From positions 1 to 44,046 of the forward strand of contig OMYF01000015.1 in assembly GCA_900315205.1 (NCBI GenBank): a stretch of 44,046 nucleotides of DNA. Reading direction: 5' to 3'. Below the pieces are notes generated by a model. The model did not search any database, had not been told where the DNA came from, and saw only the letters and a list, made by a program, of their open reading frames with translations. This document shows positions 8,842 through 20,013 of this stretch, piece after piece. This DNA is from an uncultured Acidaminococcus sp. Lineage in GTDB: Bacteria; Bacillota; Negativicutes; Acidaminococcales; Acidaminococcaceae. A program made the translations under genes and the position numbers. Position 1 is the stretch's first letter; each line of letters starts with the position of its first letter.

Positions 8842-9877
8842 GTCTCTGTTGCTCCTTCTTTGCAAGCTTTGCGGCCCGTTCTGCTTCGCGGGACCGTTCA
8901 TTTTTTCCCGCCATCAGGCGTCCATTCACATAGATCAGCCGGACATGCCCCGGCACGTCCAGGGCCTTGTTCCCCACGCCCTTTGCAATCATTTCCAGTA
9001 CTTTCCTGACGTGGTCGTAGGAAAGCTCCCCGCCGCCCGTCCTGCGCACCAGGACCCGGATGACGGCACGCTGCAGTGCCAGGGGCAGAGCAGCAAAATC
9101 TGCACCGGCGGCAATATCCCAGGTGCCAAAGACCTCACGGCCATAAGCATTCATATACCGCAGGGCCTGGCGCTCCAGATATGCCTCATCCGCCGCAGCC
9201 ACATCGGCCAGCTGCGCCAGCTGCCGGCGGATCTGCGGATTCTGCGTCTCCAGCAGGGGAAGCAGTGTCCGCCGGATCCAGTTGCGCTTCAGGCTCTCAT
9301 CATCATTTGTACTGTCCGTACGGTATTCCAGCCCCTCTTCTCCGCAGTAACATTCCGTATCCCGCCGGGAGAGCTCCAGGAAAGGCCGGGCCAGAAAGCC
9401 ATTTACGCTGAGCATGCCTCTGAGGCCCCGGATCCCGGCGCCCCGGATCAGATTGAGCAGCACTGTTTCCGCCTGATCATCCCGGTGATGGCCCAGGAAT
9501 ATGCCGGACGCCGCATACTGCTGCCGGCACGCTTCCAGTGCCTCATAGCGCAGACGCCGCGCCGCGTCCTCCAGAGAAAGTGTCTCTCTGGCAGCCAGCG
9601 CTGCCGGATCCACATCGGCCCGCCAGAAAACCAGGCCGTGTCCCGCACAGTAATCCGCCACGAACTGAGCATCGGATTCCGCCTCGGCACCGCGCAGGTG
9701 ATGCTGCACATGGGCCACGATGACATCCACTCCGTCCGCTTCTCCGGCCTTCCTCATGATGTCCGTCAGAGCCAGGGAATCAGCACCGCCCGAGCAGGCT
9801 GCAACAGCAGCCGCCCCCGGTTTCCACAGGGCTGAGCTGCGCACGCATCTGAGCATGCCTTCTTCCAATATACTCAT
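8825..9877 (-). CDS. tilS: tRNA(Ile)-lysidine synthetase
   Basis: Modifies C34 of tRNA-Ile2 (CAU anticodon) to lysidine so that it reads AUA; essential in most bacteria. The N-terminal PP-loop ATP site is SGGADSLAL, HVQHHLRG follows, and GHHRDDQAETVL is the second catalytic motif. At 350 residues it is shorter than the Escherichia or Bacillus enzymes and probably lacks the full second C-terminal domain, as do compact TilS proteins. The C-terminus is lysine/arginine-rich. The ATG at 9877 has GAGGTGA just upstream. It follows the S1-protein terminator closely, so the tilS-hpt-ftsH promoter must lie close to or inside the preceding gene. Confidence 0.94.
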   Translation of the reverse strand: MSILEEGMLRCVRSSALWKPGAAAVAACSGGADSLALTDIMRKAGEADGVDVIVAHVQHHLRGAEAESDAQFVADYCAGHGLVFWRADVDPAALAARETLSLEDAARRLRYEALEACRQQYAASGIFLGHHRDDQAETVLLNLIRGAGIRGLRGMLSVNGFLARPFLELSRRDTECYCGEEGLEYRTDSTNDDESLKRNWIRRTLLPLLETQNPQIRRQLAQLADVAAADEAYLERQALRYMNAYGREVFGTWDIAAGADFAALPLALQRAVIRVLVRRTGGGELSYDHVRKVLEMIAKGVGNKALDVPGHVRLIYVNGRLMAGKNERSREAERAAKLAKKEQQRHASQY

Positions 9878-9896
9878 TGCGTCACCTCAAACAAGA

Positions 9897-9920
9897 AAGG
9901 TACTTCCGCAGAAGTACCTT
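9897..9920 (-). terminator. Hairpin after S1-protein gene
   Basis: Perfect 10-bp stem AAGGTACTTC/GAAGTACCTT with a 4-nt loop, 11 nt after the stop of the S1 gene. The following tract on the minus strand is short (TTTCTTGTTT), so termination may be partial, leaving read-through into tilS. Confidence 0.6.
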
Positions 9921-9931
9921 GGTATGTGCTG

Positions 9932-10435
9932 TCAATCTCCTCTGCGGGCACCCCGGCCGCCCCGTTTTGACTCAGTATTCCGTTTTAGATCAAGCAGCCG
10001 GTCGTCGCTTTCCTTCAGAAAGCGGGAAAGTTTGTCTTCAAAACTCATTGGTCCGGAATTGCGGGAAGAAAAACCACCGGACCGGTCTCCGAATTTCCGT
10101 TCACCGAAACGCTTTTCACCGGGCTTGCGGTCGCCCGCCCTGTCACCGCCGCGGCGCGGGCCCTCAAAGGGCTTGTCCCCGTGGGGATGATGCGGGGCCG
10201 GAGGCATCAAAGCCTTGATGGAAAGGCCGATCTTCCCTCTGTCATCGATGGAAACGACCTTGACTTTCACCTTATCTTTTACCTTAAGGAAGTCATGAAC
10301 ATCTTTGACGAAGACGTTGGACACTTCGGAAATATGTATCAAGCCCACCTTCTCTTCAGGGAGTTGGACAAACGCCCCGAAATTTGTAATTCCCGTGACA
10401 ATACCTTCTACGATTGCGCCTTTTTCCAAAGCCAT
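9932..10435 (-). CDS. S1 domain RNA-binding protein (YabR-like)
   Basis: A single S1 OB-fold covers residues 1-75 (GAIVEGIVTGITNFGAFVQL, VGLIHISEVS, KVKVKVVSIDDRGKIGLSIKA), close to the S1 modules of polynucleotide phosphorylase and Bacillus YabR. A basic, low-complexity tail of about 90 residues rich in R, G, D and K follows. General role: RNA binding; the precise target is unknown. It is adjacent to divIC, exactly as yabR is in Bacillus and Clostridium. The ATG at 10435 has AGGAGG about 13 nt upstream, a little far. Its own promoter is at 10478-10507. Confidence 0.88.
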   Translation of the reverse strand: MALEKGAIVEGIVTGITNFGAFVQLPEEKVGLIHISEVSNVFVKDVHDFLKVKDKVKVKVVSIDDRGKIGLSIKALMPPAPHHPHGDKPFEGPRRGGDRAGDRKPGEKRFGERKFGDRSGGFSSRNSGPMSFEDKLSRFLKESDDRLLDLKRNTESKRGGRGARRGD

Positions 10436-10477
10436 AGGTCAAAGACATCCTCCTTTAAAATTCGTGTTACGTTAACC

Positions 10478-10507
10478 ATTATACATTTGTCCCGGATTGC
10501 CCGTCAA
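10478..10507 (-). promoter_or_regulatory. Promoter of the S1-protein gene
   Basis: Minus strand TTGACG (10502-10507), 18-bp spacer, TATAAT (10478-10483). It lies between the divIC terminator and the S1 gene. Confidence 0.7.
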
Positions 10508-10641
10508 GTCCTTAATCCCGCGGAATTACGAACTTTTCGGGACATAGAGAAGCGCTCCGTCAGGAAAGAATTCCAGCCTGTTCTCCGGCGGCATCCCCCG
10601 AAGCAGGAAATCCAGATCCGTCCGCGGTCCCCTTCCTCCAC

Positions 10642-10681
10642 AAAAACAAAAAGAGTTGTGAAACACCATGTTCCACAACTC
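10642..10681 (-). terminator. divIC intrinsic terminator
   Basis: A long minus-strand stem (GAGTTGTGGAACA paired with TGTTTCACAACTC, 13 bp with one G-U, 3-nt loop) is followed by TTTTTGTTTTT. It begins 6 nt after the divIC stop. Confidence 0.93.
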
Positions 10682-10686
10682 ACTGA

Positions 10687-11028
10687 CTATTTTTTCGCAG
10701 CCTTTTGGCCATTCCCGTCTTTCTGGCTGTCATCGACCAAAAACAGGGGGATTTCCTTCTTCCCGACCATATGATGCTCATCCCGAGCCACTTTCTCGAT
10801 GTACTGAGGATCATTGAGATTGGCCTTTTCCTGCTCCAGCCGCGCATTTTCTGCTTTGAGCTGCTGGATCTTCTGCTGGGTCCTGACAGTTTCCTGATGC
10901 ACCCGGACCAGCGTGTAGACCTGGTAGCCGGCACGCCACATGAACAGGGCCATGAGGACACAGAATACGATATTGCCAAAGAAACCGGTTCCCCGTCCCG
11001 TCTTCCCCGGTCTTTTCCTTATCGCCAT
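10687..11028 (-). CDS. divIC: Septum formation initiator DivIC/FtsB family
   Basis: Small bitopic divisome protein. Residues 1-14 are a basic cytoplasmic tail, about 15-37 a single transmembrane helix, and 38-80 a heptad-like coiled coil (HQETVRTQQKIQQLKAENAR). The conserved end pattern YIEKVARDEHHMV, typical of the family, follows. Length is 113 residues from the ATG at 11028, which has AAGGAG about 9 nt upstream; 13 codons of open frame before it overlap that site. The location between HU and the S1-protein gene matches divIC in Bacillus. In the divisome it is expected to pair with FtsL. Confidence 0.85.
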   Translation of the reverse strand: MAIRKRPGKTGRGTGFFGNIVFCVLMALFMWRAGYQVYTLVRVHQETVRTQQKIQQLKAENARLEQEKANLNDPQYIEKVARDEHHMVGKKEIPLFLVDDSQKDGNGQKAAKK

Positions 11029-11062
11029 ATTTCCGCACTCCTTCTCTGTCCATGGCAGTAAA

Positions 11063-11098
11063 AACAACCTGATACCTACTCAAAGGCACCAGGTTGTT
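11063..11098 (-). terminator. HU gene terminator
   Basis: Stem AACAACCTG/CAGGTTGTT (9 bp; loop with further pairing) ending in TTTTT on the minus strand, 12 nt after the hup stop. Confidence 0.8.
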
Positions 11099-11110
11099 TC
11101 ACAATCAGGA

Positions 11111-11386
11111 TTATTTGTTGACGGCATCCTTGAAAGCCTTGCCAGCCTTAAAAGCAGGAACAGTTGCCTTGGGAATCTTGATGGGTTCGTGAGTACGGGG
11201 ATTCTTGCCGGTGCGAGCTTCGCGGACGCGGGCTTCAAAAGTACCGAAGCCGATCAGTTGGACTTTATCCTTTTTAGCGATTGCAGCCTTCACAGTATCG
11301 ATAAATGCGTTAACAGCCTTTTCAGCGTCCTTTTTAGGCAGAGCAGTCTTAGACGCAACTTCAGAGATCAGTTCACTTTTGTTCAT
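11111..11386 (-). CDS. hup: DNA-binding protein HU
   Basis: Histone-like dimeric nucleoid protein that bends DNA without sequence specificity. The 91-residue sequence is full length: MNKSELISEVASKTALPKKD at the N-terminus, the GFGTFEARVREARTGKNPRT beta-arm region with its RTGKNPRT signature, and a C-terminal helix KAGKAFKDAVNK. AGGAGG lies 9 nt before the ATG. The codon use (many AAA, GCA, GCT) looks like that of a highly expressed gene and differs from its GC-rich neighbours. A HU gene after mazG is also found in clostridia. Confidence 0.97.
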   Translation of the reverse strand: MNKSELISEVASKTALPKKDAEKAVNAFIDTVKAAIAKKDKVQLIGFGTFEARVREARTGKNPRTHEPIKIPKATVPAFKAGKAFKDAVNK

Positions 11387-11409
11387 AAGTAAGTCCTCCT
11401 AAAACTAAT

Positions 11410-11423
11410 TGCGCCTTTCGGCG
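11410..11423. other. GCGCC hairpin in HU leader
   Basis: Perfect GCGCC-TTTC-GGCGC stem-loop between mazG and the HU start, about 24 nt upstream of the HU ATG. On the minus strand it is not followed by a clean T tract. It may be a weak mazG terminator or a 5' leader hairpin that stabilises the hup mRNA. Confidence 0.45.
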
Positions 11424-11490
11424 CTTGGCTATGGTTATGGTAACACAATCCTTTTAAAAATGCACGTCTTTTTTTTCATTCACCGCGATT

Positions 11491-12273
11491 TCAGGCCCTG
11501 GCGCGTTTCCATAAATCCAAAAGTTCCCGGGAAGAAAGTTTTTCCATTTCCCGATTTTCTTCTTTCAGTATTTTTTCCATTTTTTGAAAGCGTTTCTGGA
11601 ATTTATTGTTTGCCCTGTTCAGTGCAGTTTCCGGTTCGAGACCGAGCATCCTGGCATATACAGTGAGGGAAAAAATCAAGTCACCCAGTTCCTCTTCCAT
11701 TGCGTCCATATTTTCAGACTTCACTGCAGCTTCGAATTCTCCGGCCTCTTCCCTGACCTTGCCCCGGGCTGCTTCGGCATCGGGCCAGCGGAAGCCCTTT
11801 CCTGCAGCCCGGGCGCTCAGCTTGAAGGCGCGCATCAGGGCGGGCAGACCCCTCGCTATGCCGTCAAGGGCACTGGTCCGTTCCTTTTTCTCCTCTGCCT
11901 TCAGCATTTCCCAGTTTTTCAGGAGTTCATCCGCATCGGAGACCTCCACGGTCCCATAGACATGGGGGTGCCTGTGGATCAGCTTGCGGACCACGTCAGT
12001 GATGACGTCCTGCATGGCAAAAAGACCCTCCTCCTCCGCCAGGCGCGCATGGAATACGACCTGCATGAGTACGTCTCCCAGTTCCTCACGCATGCCGGCC
12101 ACATCCTCGTCATCGATCGCTTCGAGGAGTTCGTAGACTTCCTCCACCAGTTCCCGCCGCATGCTCCGGTGGGTCTGCACCCTGTCCCAGGGACAGCCGC
12201 CGGGGGCCCGCAGCGTCCGGATGACTTCCATGAGCGGTTTCAGGTCCATGACGCCTGCCTTCTTCTCAGCCAT
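11491..12273 (-). CDS. mazG: Nucleoside triphosphate pyrophosphohydrolase MazG
   Basis: Hydrolyses NTPs and dNTPs to monophosphates; a house-cleaning or stress-modulating enzyme. Two MazG modules are visible: LRAPGGCPWDRVQTHRSM with EELGDVLMQVVFHA in the N-terminal half, and FRWPDAEAARGKVREEAGEF with EELGDLIFSLTVYA in the C-terminal half. Both keep the acidic EExxD metal ligands. It is 260 residues from the ATG at 12273, which has AGGAGG about 5 nt upstream. The start overlaps the 3' end of the spoVB-like gene by 8 nt. Unlike Bacillus YabN there is no N-terminal tetrapyrrole methylase domain. Confidence 0.93.
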   Translation of the reverse strand: MAEKKAGVMDLKPLMEVIRTLRAPGGCPWDRVQTHRSMRRELVEEVYELLEAIDDEDVAGMREELGDVLMQVVFHARLAEEEGLFAMQDVITDVVRKLIHRHPHVYGTVEVSDADELLKNWEMLKAEEKKERTSALDGIARGLPALMRAFKLSARAAGKGFRWPDAEAARGKVREEAGEFEAAVKSENMDAMEEELGDLIFSLTVYARMLGLEPETALNRANNKFQKRFQKMEKILKEENREMEKLSSRELLDLWKRARA

Positions 12274-13828
12274 GTCTCCTCCTTTGCACCAGTTTCCGGA
12301 TTTCCTGCCAGCTGAGCTCACCGGAAACAAAGATCAGCACCATATAAACAATGACACCGGCCAGTACGGCCGTCAGCGTTCCGGCCGTACTGCTGCAGCG
12401 GCCGGCGAGGAAACCGCTGAGGAGCCAGACCGCGATCCCCATGAGGGCACTGCCCGTCCCTGTCCGGAAGAGGCTCTTCCAGGGCAGGGCAATCCCTGTT
12501 TTCCGCCAGAGCACTGCCAGATTGAGGAGGCTTGCGGCAAGGAGATTCAGATCCGTTGCCCAGGCCGCACCCAGGACATGGTACGCCGGATCGGCCACCA
12601 GGACCCACAGGACGGCGATCTTGACCACAAGGCTCAGCAGCATGTTGATCATGGGGACCCGGGTATAGCCGTATCCCTGCAGGATGGCTGCCGAGACCTG
12701 ATGGAGGCCCAGCAGGAAGATAGCCGGGGCCATGGCCGAAATGACCGGACCTGCCTTGGCCGTATTATACAGGAGCTTTGCGAGCGGCGTCCCCAGGATA
12801 CAGACACCGACAGCGGCGGGCAGATTGAAAAGCAGGAAGAAACGGAACGCCTGCCGGGCTTTCTTTCCGGCCGCATCCAGCTGTCCCATGGCCTTTGCTT
12901 CCGCAATGGCAGGAACCGTGGAAAGACTCAGGGAATTCGTCGGGATCGTTCCCATATTGACAAGGGGCAGGGCCATCCCGGAAAGATATCCCAGCGCAGT
13001 TGTCGACTGGGCAATGGTAAAACCGGCCACAAGGAGCCTGTCCGGCACAAGGATGATCTCGATCAGATTCACCAGGGGCACCATCAGGTTCGAAAGGGCC
13101 ACGGGCACGGCAAGGAGTGTCAGTTCTCCTGCCACTGCTCCAAAGCGGGGGCCTGCCCCGTCAGAGTCCGGAACGATCCCTTCCTGCTGCCACTTTTTCT
13201 GCTGCCGGCGCAGGAACCAGAAAAGCAGGATCAGACCTGCCGCAGCACCGGGTGTGGCACCGAAGATCGCTCCCGCCGCTCCCCAGGCAAGACCCCGGGG
13301 GACGAGCACAAAAGCCAGGGCGATCATGACGGCAACGCGGACAAACTGTTCCAGGATCTGTGCCGCTGCCGGTGGTGTCATCTCCTGGAATCCCTGGAAA
13401 TACCCCCGGAAGCCGTAGAGCGGCACTTCGAGGATGATAGCCGGGATCATGGCAAGCATGGGCAGATACGCCCGGCTGTCCTTGATGATGCCGCAGGCGA
13501 TGAGCCTGGGTACGAGCAGGAAAGCCAGAGCCGCAAAGACGGTCCCGACCGCCGTCAGGAAAACCAGGGACAGCACCAGGGACCTTCTGGCTGCACCCCA
13601 TTCCTTCTGTGCAGCCCGGTGCGAAATGATGATGGACATGGCGGCCGGGATCCCGGCCGCCGAAATCCCCACGGCCAGATTATAGAGCGGATAGGCGAGC
13701 TGATACAGTCCGATCCCTTCCCCGCCCAGAAGGCGCGACAGGAAGATCCGGTTGACGGACGCAAATATCTTCACCAGGAGTCCTGCGCCTGTGAGGATCA
13801 GGGTTCCTTTTACAAATTTGTCAGCCAT
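12266..13828 (-). CDS. SpoVB/MurJ-like MOP flippase (polysaccharide biosynthesis family)
   Basis: Integral membrane protein of 520 residues with about 14 hydrophobic segments. The start MADKFVKGTLILTGAGLLVK and the stretch RIFLSRLLGGEGIGLYQLAYPLY (positions 27-49) are typical of the SpoVB branch of the MOP exporter superfamily. Members flip lipid-linked cell-wall or polysaccharide precursors. GGAGGT precedes the ATG. The place after mfd and before mazG is that of yabM/spoVB in Bacillus, but no sporulation gene accompanies it. A role in lipid II or glycan export in vegetative cells is therefore more likely; this is inference. Confidence 0.85.
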   Translation of the reverse strand: MADKFVKGTLILTGAGLLVKIFASVNRIFLSRLLGGEGIGLYQLAYPLYNLAVGISAAGIPAAMSIIISHRAAQKEWGAARRSLVLSLVFLTAVGTVFAALAFLLVPRLIACGIIKDSRAYLPMLAMIPAIILEVPLYGFRGYFQGFQEMTPPAAAQILEQFVRVAVMIALAFVLVPRGLAWGAAGAIFGATPGAAAGLILLFWFLRRQQKKWQQEGIVPDSDGAGPRFGAVAGELTLLAVPVALSNLMVPLVNLIEIILVPDRLLVAGFTIAQSTTALGYLSGMALPLVNMGTIPTNSLSLSTVPAIAEAKAMGQLDAAGKKARQAFRFFLLFNLPAAVGVCILGTPLAKLLYNTAKAGPVISAMAPAIFLLGLHQVSAAILQGYGYTRVPMINMLLSLVVKIAVLWVLVADPAYHVLGAAWATDLNLLAASLLNLAVLWRKTGIALPWKSLFRTGTGSALMGIAVWLLSGFLAGRCSSTAGTLTAVLAGVIVYMVLIFVSGELSWQEIRKLVQRRRHG

Positions 13829-13921
13829 AGGTACCTCCAGGGGGTGCCGGCAGCAGCCCTGCCGGATAATGCCGCAGGCGGAAGGAGCCTGTCAGCGCCG
13901 GATCCACAAGGGCCGTCAGGA

Positions 13922-16900
13922 TCAGAGGAGACGGGGGATATTCTTTTCGAGCCAGGCCAGCGGTTCAATCTGGAGTCCCGTCGTCACAAGAGTAAACAGG
14001 GGCTGCTTCCCCATCTTAAAGGTCGCCCGGGGAACGAACTCGCGGATCATCTGCTGCAGCACATCGGGATTTGCCGTGCTGTGCGGATCAAAGGTGATCC
14101 GGATGGCTCCCGGCCGGACGGAGATCCCGACGATCCGGAGCTTGCGGCACAGATCGCGCACAGCGGCAACACGCCAGAGTGTCACGAGCTGCGTGGGCGG
14201 AGTCCCGAAACGGTCGATGATCTCATCCATGAAGTCCTGCCGTTCCTCATATTTCATCCCTGCCAGACGGCGGTAGATTTCAAGTTTGTACCGGGGATTA
14301 TCGATATAATCATCCGGGATATAGGCATCGAGCTTGATATCGATGACCGGATCCGGTATCTGTTCTTCCGTTTTGCCCCCATTTTGGAGCGTACGGATCG
14401 TCTCCTCCAGCAGACGGCAGTACAGGGCAAACCCCACACCGGCAATCTGGCCGTGCTGTTCCGCGCCCAGCAGATTGCCGGCACCGCGGATCTCCAGATC
14501 GCGCATGGCGATCTTGAACCCGGCGCCCAGTTCCGTAAAGTCCCGGATGGCCTGCAGTCGTTTCTGGGCAATTTCCGTCAGGACGCGGTCCTTCTTGTAG
14601 AGAAAATAGGCGTAGGCCAGACGGGACGACCGGCCCACACGGCCCCGCATCTGATACAGCTGTGAAAGACCGAAATTCTCGGCCCCGTCGATGATGATGG
14701 TATTGGCCAGCGGCACATCGAGGCCGTTTTCAATGATGGTCGTGCAGAGCAGGACATCGAAATCCCCGTTGTAGAAACCGACCATGACATCTTCGAGTTC
14801 CTCTTCGGTCATCCGTCCGTGTCCGATGCCGATGGTGATGCCGGGCACGAGAGCACGCAGGCGGGCGGCAATGGACGAAAGGCCTTCGATACGGTTATGG
14901 ACATAATAGACACGGCCGCCGCGGCGGATTTCCCGTTCCAGTGCTTCCTTCACCATGCCGTCGTCGTATTCGGCCACATAGGTCTCGACGGGGAGCCTGT
15001 CCTCAGGAGGCGACTCGATGACGCTCATGTCCCTGCCTTTGACAAGGGCCATATGGAGCGTCCGGGGAATCGGCGTCGCCGACAGGGTCAGCACATCGAT
15101 GCCGGCGCTCCACTGCTTCATCTTTTCCTTCTGCGCCACACCGAAGCGCTGCTCCTCATCGATGATGAGGAGCCCAAGATCCTTGAAATGGACGTCCGGC
15201 TGAAGGATCCGGTGGGTCCCGATCAGGATATCGAGCTGCCCGTCCGCGAGCTTCTTCAGGACTTCCTTCTGTTCCTTCGGCGTGCGGAAACGGCTCAGCA
15301 TATCGATCCGGACTCCGAAATGGTCCATCCGCTGCCGGAAGGTCATCAGGTGCTGCTGGGCCAGGACCGTCGTAGGTGCCATGACCGCCACCTGGCAGCC
15401 ATCCATGACAGCCTTGAAAGCCGCCCGGATCGCCACTTCGGTCTTGCCGTATCCCACATCGCCGCACAAAAGGCGGTCCATGGGGACGGGTTTTTCCATA
15501 TCCGCCTTGATTTCGCGGATGGCCTGCAGCTGATCCGGGGTCTCCTCAAAAGGAAATTCTGCCTCGAACTCCTTCTGCCAGGGGGTATCGGGAGCAAACG
15601 CATGGCCCTTCGTGATCTTCCGCTGGGCATAGAGCCGCAGCAGTTCCGAAGCCAGGATGGTGATGGCCTTTTTGGCCCGTTTGGTCGTCCGCTGCCAGTC
15701 CGACCTTCCCATACGGGAAAGGCGCGGCGGCGTCCCTTCGCTGCCGACGTACTTGTGCAGGAGGCCGACCTGCTCGATGGGCACGTGCAGTTTATCGCCG
15801 TTCGCGTACTGCAGCTGCAGGTAATCCCGATGGACGCCGTCGATGACGATCGTTTCGACGCCAAGATAGCGCCCGATGCCCTGGGTATCATGGACGACAT
15901 AGTCGCCGGCTTTGATATCGGAGAAATAGTTGATGGCCGGACCCTTGCCGCGCTGCTTTTTCTGGCGGCGCTGCTTCTGCATCCCGAAAATATCCGCTTC
16001 GGTCAGGAGGATCCAGTTCTCATCCCAGAAATTGAATCCCCGCGAAAGGCTGCCCTCAAAGACAGCACCGCCATGTTCCGGAATGAGGGGCCCGCTGCGG
16101 ACAAAGGTCATATCGATACCCCTGTTTTTGAGTTCCTGAGCCACACCGGCCGCCTTGTCCCTCGTCCCCATCATGATGAGAGGATGGATTCCGTCCGCGA
16201 TCCAGCCGTTCAGGTCTTTTGCCAGGATTTCCGTGTTCTTGTTGTAGGGCGCCATCAGACGCACCTGGACATGCAGGGAAGGCGCTCCGGGTGCCAGGGA
16301 ATGGCCCAGATCGCTTACAAGGACCAGATGATTTCCGAGACCGCGTTCCCTGAGCTCGGTCTCACTGAAAAGTCTGTCCGCGAACTCATGGTTGTCATGA
16401 TAACTTTTGCGTGCCTCGTCAAAAAAGGCTGCCGGTTCATCCAGAACCAGGAGCTGATCGGGCTGTCCGTAGGCAAAGATGTCCGCTGACGCCTCACTGT
16501 CCGGCTGGGTAATGGGCATGATATCGACTTTCGTGAGCCCGCCGATGCTGCGCTGATCCGCCAGATTGAAGCGGCGGATGGCATCCACCGTGTTGTCGAA
16601 CCACTCCATCCGGATCGGGTCCTTCTGATTGATGGGAAAGACATCCAGGATATCGCCGCGGACGGAGAGCTGGCCGATGGTCTCGACCTGATCCGTCCTT
16701 TCATAGCCTTCCTTCACCAGCTTTTCGATGAGAGCATCCCGGTCAAGTTCCGCTCCGTTCCTGACAGTGATGTTCTGCCGGAAAAAATGATCCGGACTGG
16801 GCAGTTTCTGGATGGCAGCCTCGGCCGTGACAAAGACGATGCCCGGTTCCCCCCGGGCGATCATTTCCAGGGAGGCGGACCGTTCCGCCGCGACTTCCTC

Positions 16901-17197
16901 GTTGCGCGTATCGACCTGGCCATGGACCAGGCTCGCCGGATACAGTTCCCGCATGGCGAGGTCCGGATAGAAATAGGTGAGCTCGCGGCGCAGGCTGCGG
17001 ACATTTTCCCGGGTTGCCGTAAGGATGACAAGCGGTCCCCGTGCCTTCGTCCCCTTTTCCAGGGCACACAAAAATCCGGCTTTAACAGATCCTGCCAAGC
17101 CGGTGACTGTGATAGGGCCGGAAGTCCCTTTCCACATCCCAATCCCTTTTACGATGTTCTTTTCTTTCAATAATAATGATATGAGTTCTTCAGCCAT
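13922..17197 (-). CDS. mfd: Transcription-repair coupling factor Mfd
   Basis: DNA translocase that removes RNA polymerase stalled at lesions and recruits UvrA. Domain order: UvrB-homology region (residues about 1-350), RNA-polymerase-interacting CarD-like domain (about 425-490, [17 protein letters not shown]), RecG-like helicase motor with [11 protein letters not shown] (Walker A near 580), [10 protein letters not shown] (about 680), [10 protein letters not shown] and QMRGRVGRS (about 850), then the TRCF C-terminal domain. It is 1091 residues, slightly shorter than Bacillus Mfd. The ATG at 17197 has GAGCGAGG upstream. It opens the mfd-spoVB-mazG run. The 93 bases between mfd and the next gene show no clear terminator, so co-transcription is likely. 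Confidence 0.97.
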   Translation of the reverse strand: MAEELISLLLKEKNIVKGIGMWKGTSGPITVTGLAGSVKAGFLCALEKGTKARGPLVILTATRENVRSLRRELTYFYPDLAMRELYPASLVHGQVDTRNEEVAAERSASLEMIARGEPGIVFVTAEAAIQKLPSPDHFFRQNITVRNGAELDRDALIEKLVKEGYERTDQVETIGQLSVRGDILDVFPINQKDPIRMEWFDNTVDAIRRFNLADQRSIGGLTKVDIMPITQPDSEASADIFAYGQPDQLLVLDEPAAFFDEARKSYHDNHEFADRLFSETELRERGLGNHLVLVSDLGHSLAPGAPSLHVQVRLMAPYNKNTEILAKDLNGWIADGIHPLIMMGTRDKAAGVAQELKNRGIDMTFVRSGPLIPEHGGAVFEGSLSRGFNFWDENWILLTEADIFGMQKQRRQKKQRGKGPAINYFSDIKAGDYVVHDTQGIGRYLGVETIVIDGVHRDYLQLQYANGDKLHVPIEQVGLLHKYVGSEGTPPRLSRMGRSDWQRTTKRAKKAITILASELLRLYAQRKITKGHAFAPDTPWQKEFEAEFPFEETPDQLQAIREIKADMEKPVPMDRLLCGDVGYGKTEVAIRAAFKAVMDGCQVAVMAPTTVLAQQHLMTFRQRMDHFGVRIDMLSRFRTPKEQKEVLKKLADGQLDILIGTHRILQPDVHFKDLGLLIIDEEQRFGVAQKEKMKQWSAGIDVLTLSATPIPRTLHMALVKGRDMSVIESPPEDRLPVETYVAEYDDGMVKEALEREIRRGGRVYYVHNRIEGLSSIAARLRALVPGITIGIGHGRMTEEELEDVMVGFYNGDFDVLLCTTIIENGLDVPLANTIIIDGAENFGLSQLYQMRGRVGRSSRLAYAYFLYKKDRVLTEIAQKRLQAIRDFTELGAGFKIAMRDLEIRGAGNLLGAEQHGQIAGVGFALYCRLLEETIRTLQNGGKTEEQIPDPVIDIKLDAYIPDDYIDNPRYKLEIYRRLAGMKYEERQDFMDEIIDRFGTPPTQLVTLWRVAAVRDLCRKLRIVGISVRPGAIRITFDPHSTANPDVLQQMIREFVPRATFKMGKQPLFTLVTTGLQIEPLAWLEKNIPRLL

Positions 17198-17208
17198 AAC
17201 CTCGCTCT

Positions 17209-17252
17209 AAAAAGGGAGGCTGCAGCAAGATGCCCGAAGCATCCGTGCAGCC
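17209..17252 (-). terminator. glpX intrinsic terminator
   Basis: Stem GGCTGCA/TGCAGCC with inner GATGC/GCATC pairing around TTCG, followed on the minus strand by CCCTTTTT. It lies between glpX and mfd. Confidence 0.85.
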
Positions 17253-17269
17253 CTGCCCTTCCATCATCC

Positions 17270-18232
17270 TTACAGTTTTATGTTGATATTGGTGCGGTCA
17301 AACGTATGGACAGCATCCACAAACCGGACCGTACCCGTGGAATACCGCATGGAAACGGTCTGCGTGCGGGCGCCGTTGCCGAAGTAGTTGACACCTCTCA
17401 GCAGGTCGCAGTTGGTGATGGCACTGGCCGTGAACATACAGTCATCACCCTTGACGAGATCATCCAGGGTCAGGACTTTCTTCAGGTCCGTAATGCCCAT
17501 CTTCCGGCAGCGTTCCACCTGCTCATCGTTTTCCGGGCAGAGCCGGGCCTGCATGTCGCCGCCCAGGCATTTCAGCCCCGTGGCAGCAATGACGCCTTCC
17601 GGAGCACCGCCGCGGCCGATGTACATATGGACGCCCGTGCCTTCGATACCGGCATTGATGATCGGATCGACGTCACCGTCACTGATCAGACGGATCCGGG
17701 CACCGCTGGCTCTGACTTCCTCGATGATCTTGCGGTGGCGCGGACGGTCCAGAGCGACAACGGTAAGGTCGGAAACCTTACGGTTCATGGCCTTGGCCAC
17801 ACGTTCCAGATTGACAGAAACCGGTGCATCGATGTCGATGCAGCCTTTGGCGCGGGGACCCACCGCGATCTTGTCCATGTACATGTCAGGCGCATGGAGC
17901 AGGCATCCTTTCGGTGCAATGGCGATTACGGCAATGGCACCGTTCTGCCCTTTGGCAACCAGGTTCGTCCCTTCCACAGGGTCCACAGCGATATCGACTT
18001 CAGGCCCGCCGGCACCGACATGTTCACCGATATACAGCATCGGTGCTTCGTCCATTTCGCCTTCGCCGATGACAACGGTACCGCTGATATTGACCGTATC
18101 GAACATCCTTCTCATTGCATCCACGGCGAGCTGGTCGATCCCGTTCTTATCTCCCCGGCCTACACCGCGCCCGCTGGCAATCGCCGCAGCTTCCGTGACT
18201 CTTACGAATTCCATCGACAATTCTCTGTTCAT
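17270..18232 (-). CDS. glpX: Class II fructose-1,6-bisphosphatase
   Basis: Gluconeogenic phosphatase of the GlpX type. It shows GEGEMDEAPMLYIGE and DPVEGTNLVAKG (metal and phosphate ligands), then GDVDPIINAG and GRGGAPEGVIAATGLKCLGG. Length 320 matches the family. GGAGG lies about 9 nt before the ATG at 18232. It has a dedicated promoter overlapping the pyrG stop and its own terminator, so it appears monocistronic. A GC-rich inverted repeat (18268-18276 with 18301-18309) lies in the leader. Confidence 0.95.
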   Translation of the reverse strand: MNRELSMEFVRVTEAAAIASGRGVGRGDKNGIDQLAVDAMRRMFDTVNISGTVVIGEGEMDEAPMLYIGEHVGAGGPEVDIAVDPVEGTNLVAKGQNGAIAVIAIAPKGCLLHAPDMYMDKIAVGPRAKGCIDIDAPVSVNLERVAKAMNRKVSDLTVVALDRPRHRKIIEEVRASGARIRLISDGDVDPIINAGIEGTGVHMYIGRGGAPEGVIAATGLKCLGGDMQARLCPENDEQVERCRKMGITDLKKVLTLDDLVKGDDCMFTASAITNCDLLRGVNYFGNGARTQTVSMRYSTGTVRFVDAVHTFDRTNINIKL

Positions 18233-18267
18233 CTTTGCGCCTCCAGTTAGTCAGCTCTGCAACATGA

Positions 18268-18309
18268 CCGGATCCGGAACCATGCGTTCCCGCTGATTGT
18301 CGGATCCGG
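18268..18309 (-). other. Inverted repeat in glpX leader / pyrG 3' region
   Basis: CCGGATCCG at 18268-18276 pairs with CGGATCCGG at 18301-18309, with a further GGAAC/GTTCC helix inside. It lies downstream of the glpX promoter and upstream of its ribosome site, without a T tract. It could stop pyrG read-through or shape the glpX leader. Confidence 0.5.
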
Positions 18310-18339
18310 CAGTCTGTGATCCGTTCTTTTTCTTCCTAT

Positions 18340-20002
<1,663 letters not shown>

Positions 20003-20013
20003 TCAAATCAGAC

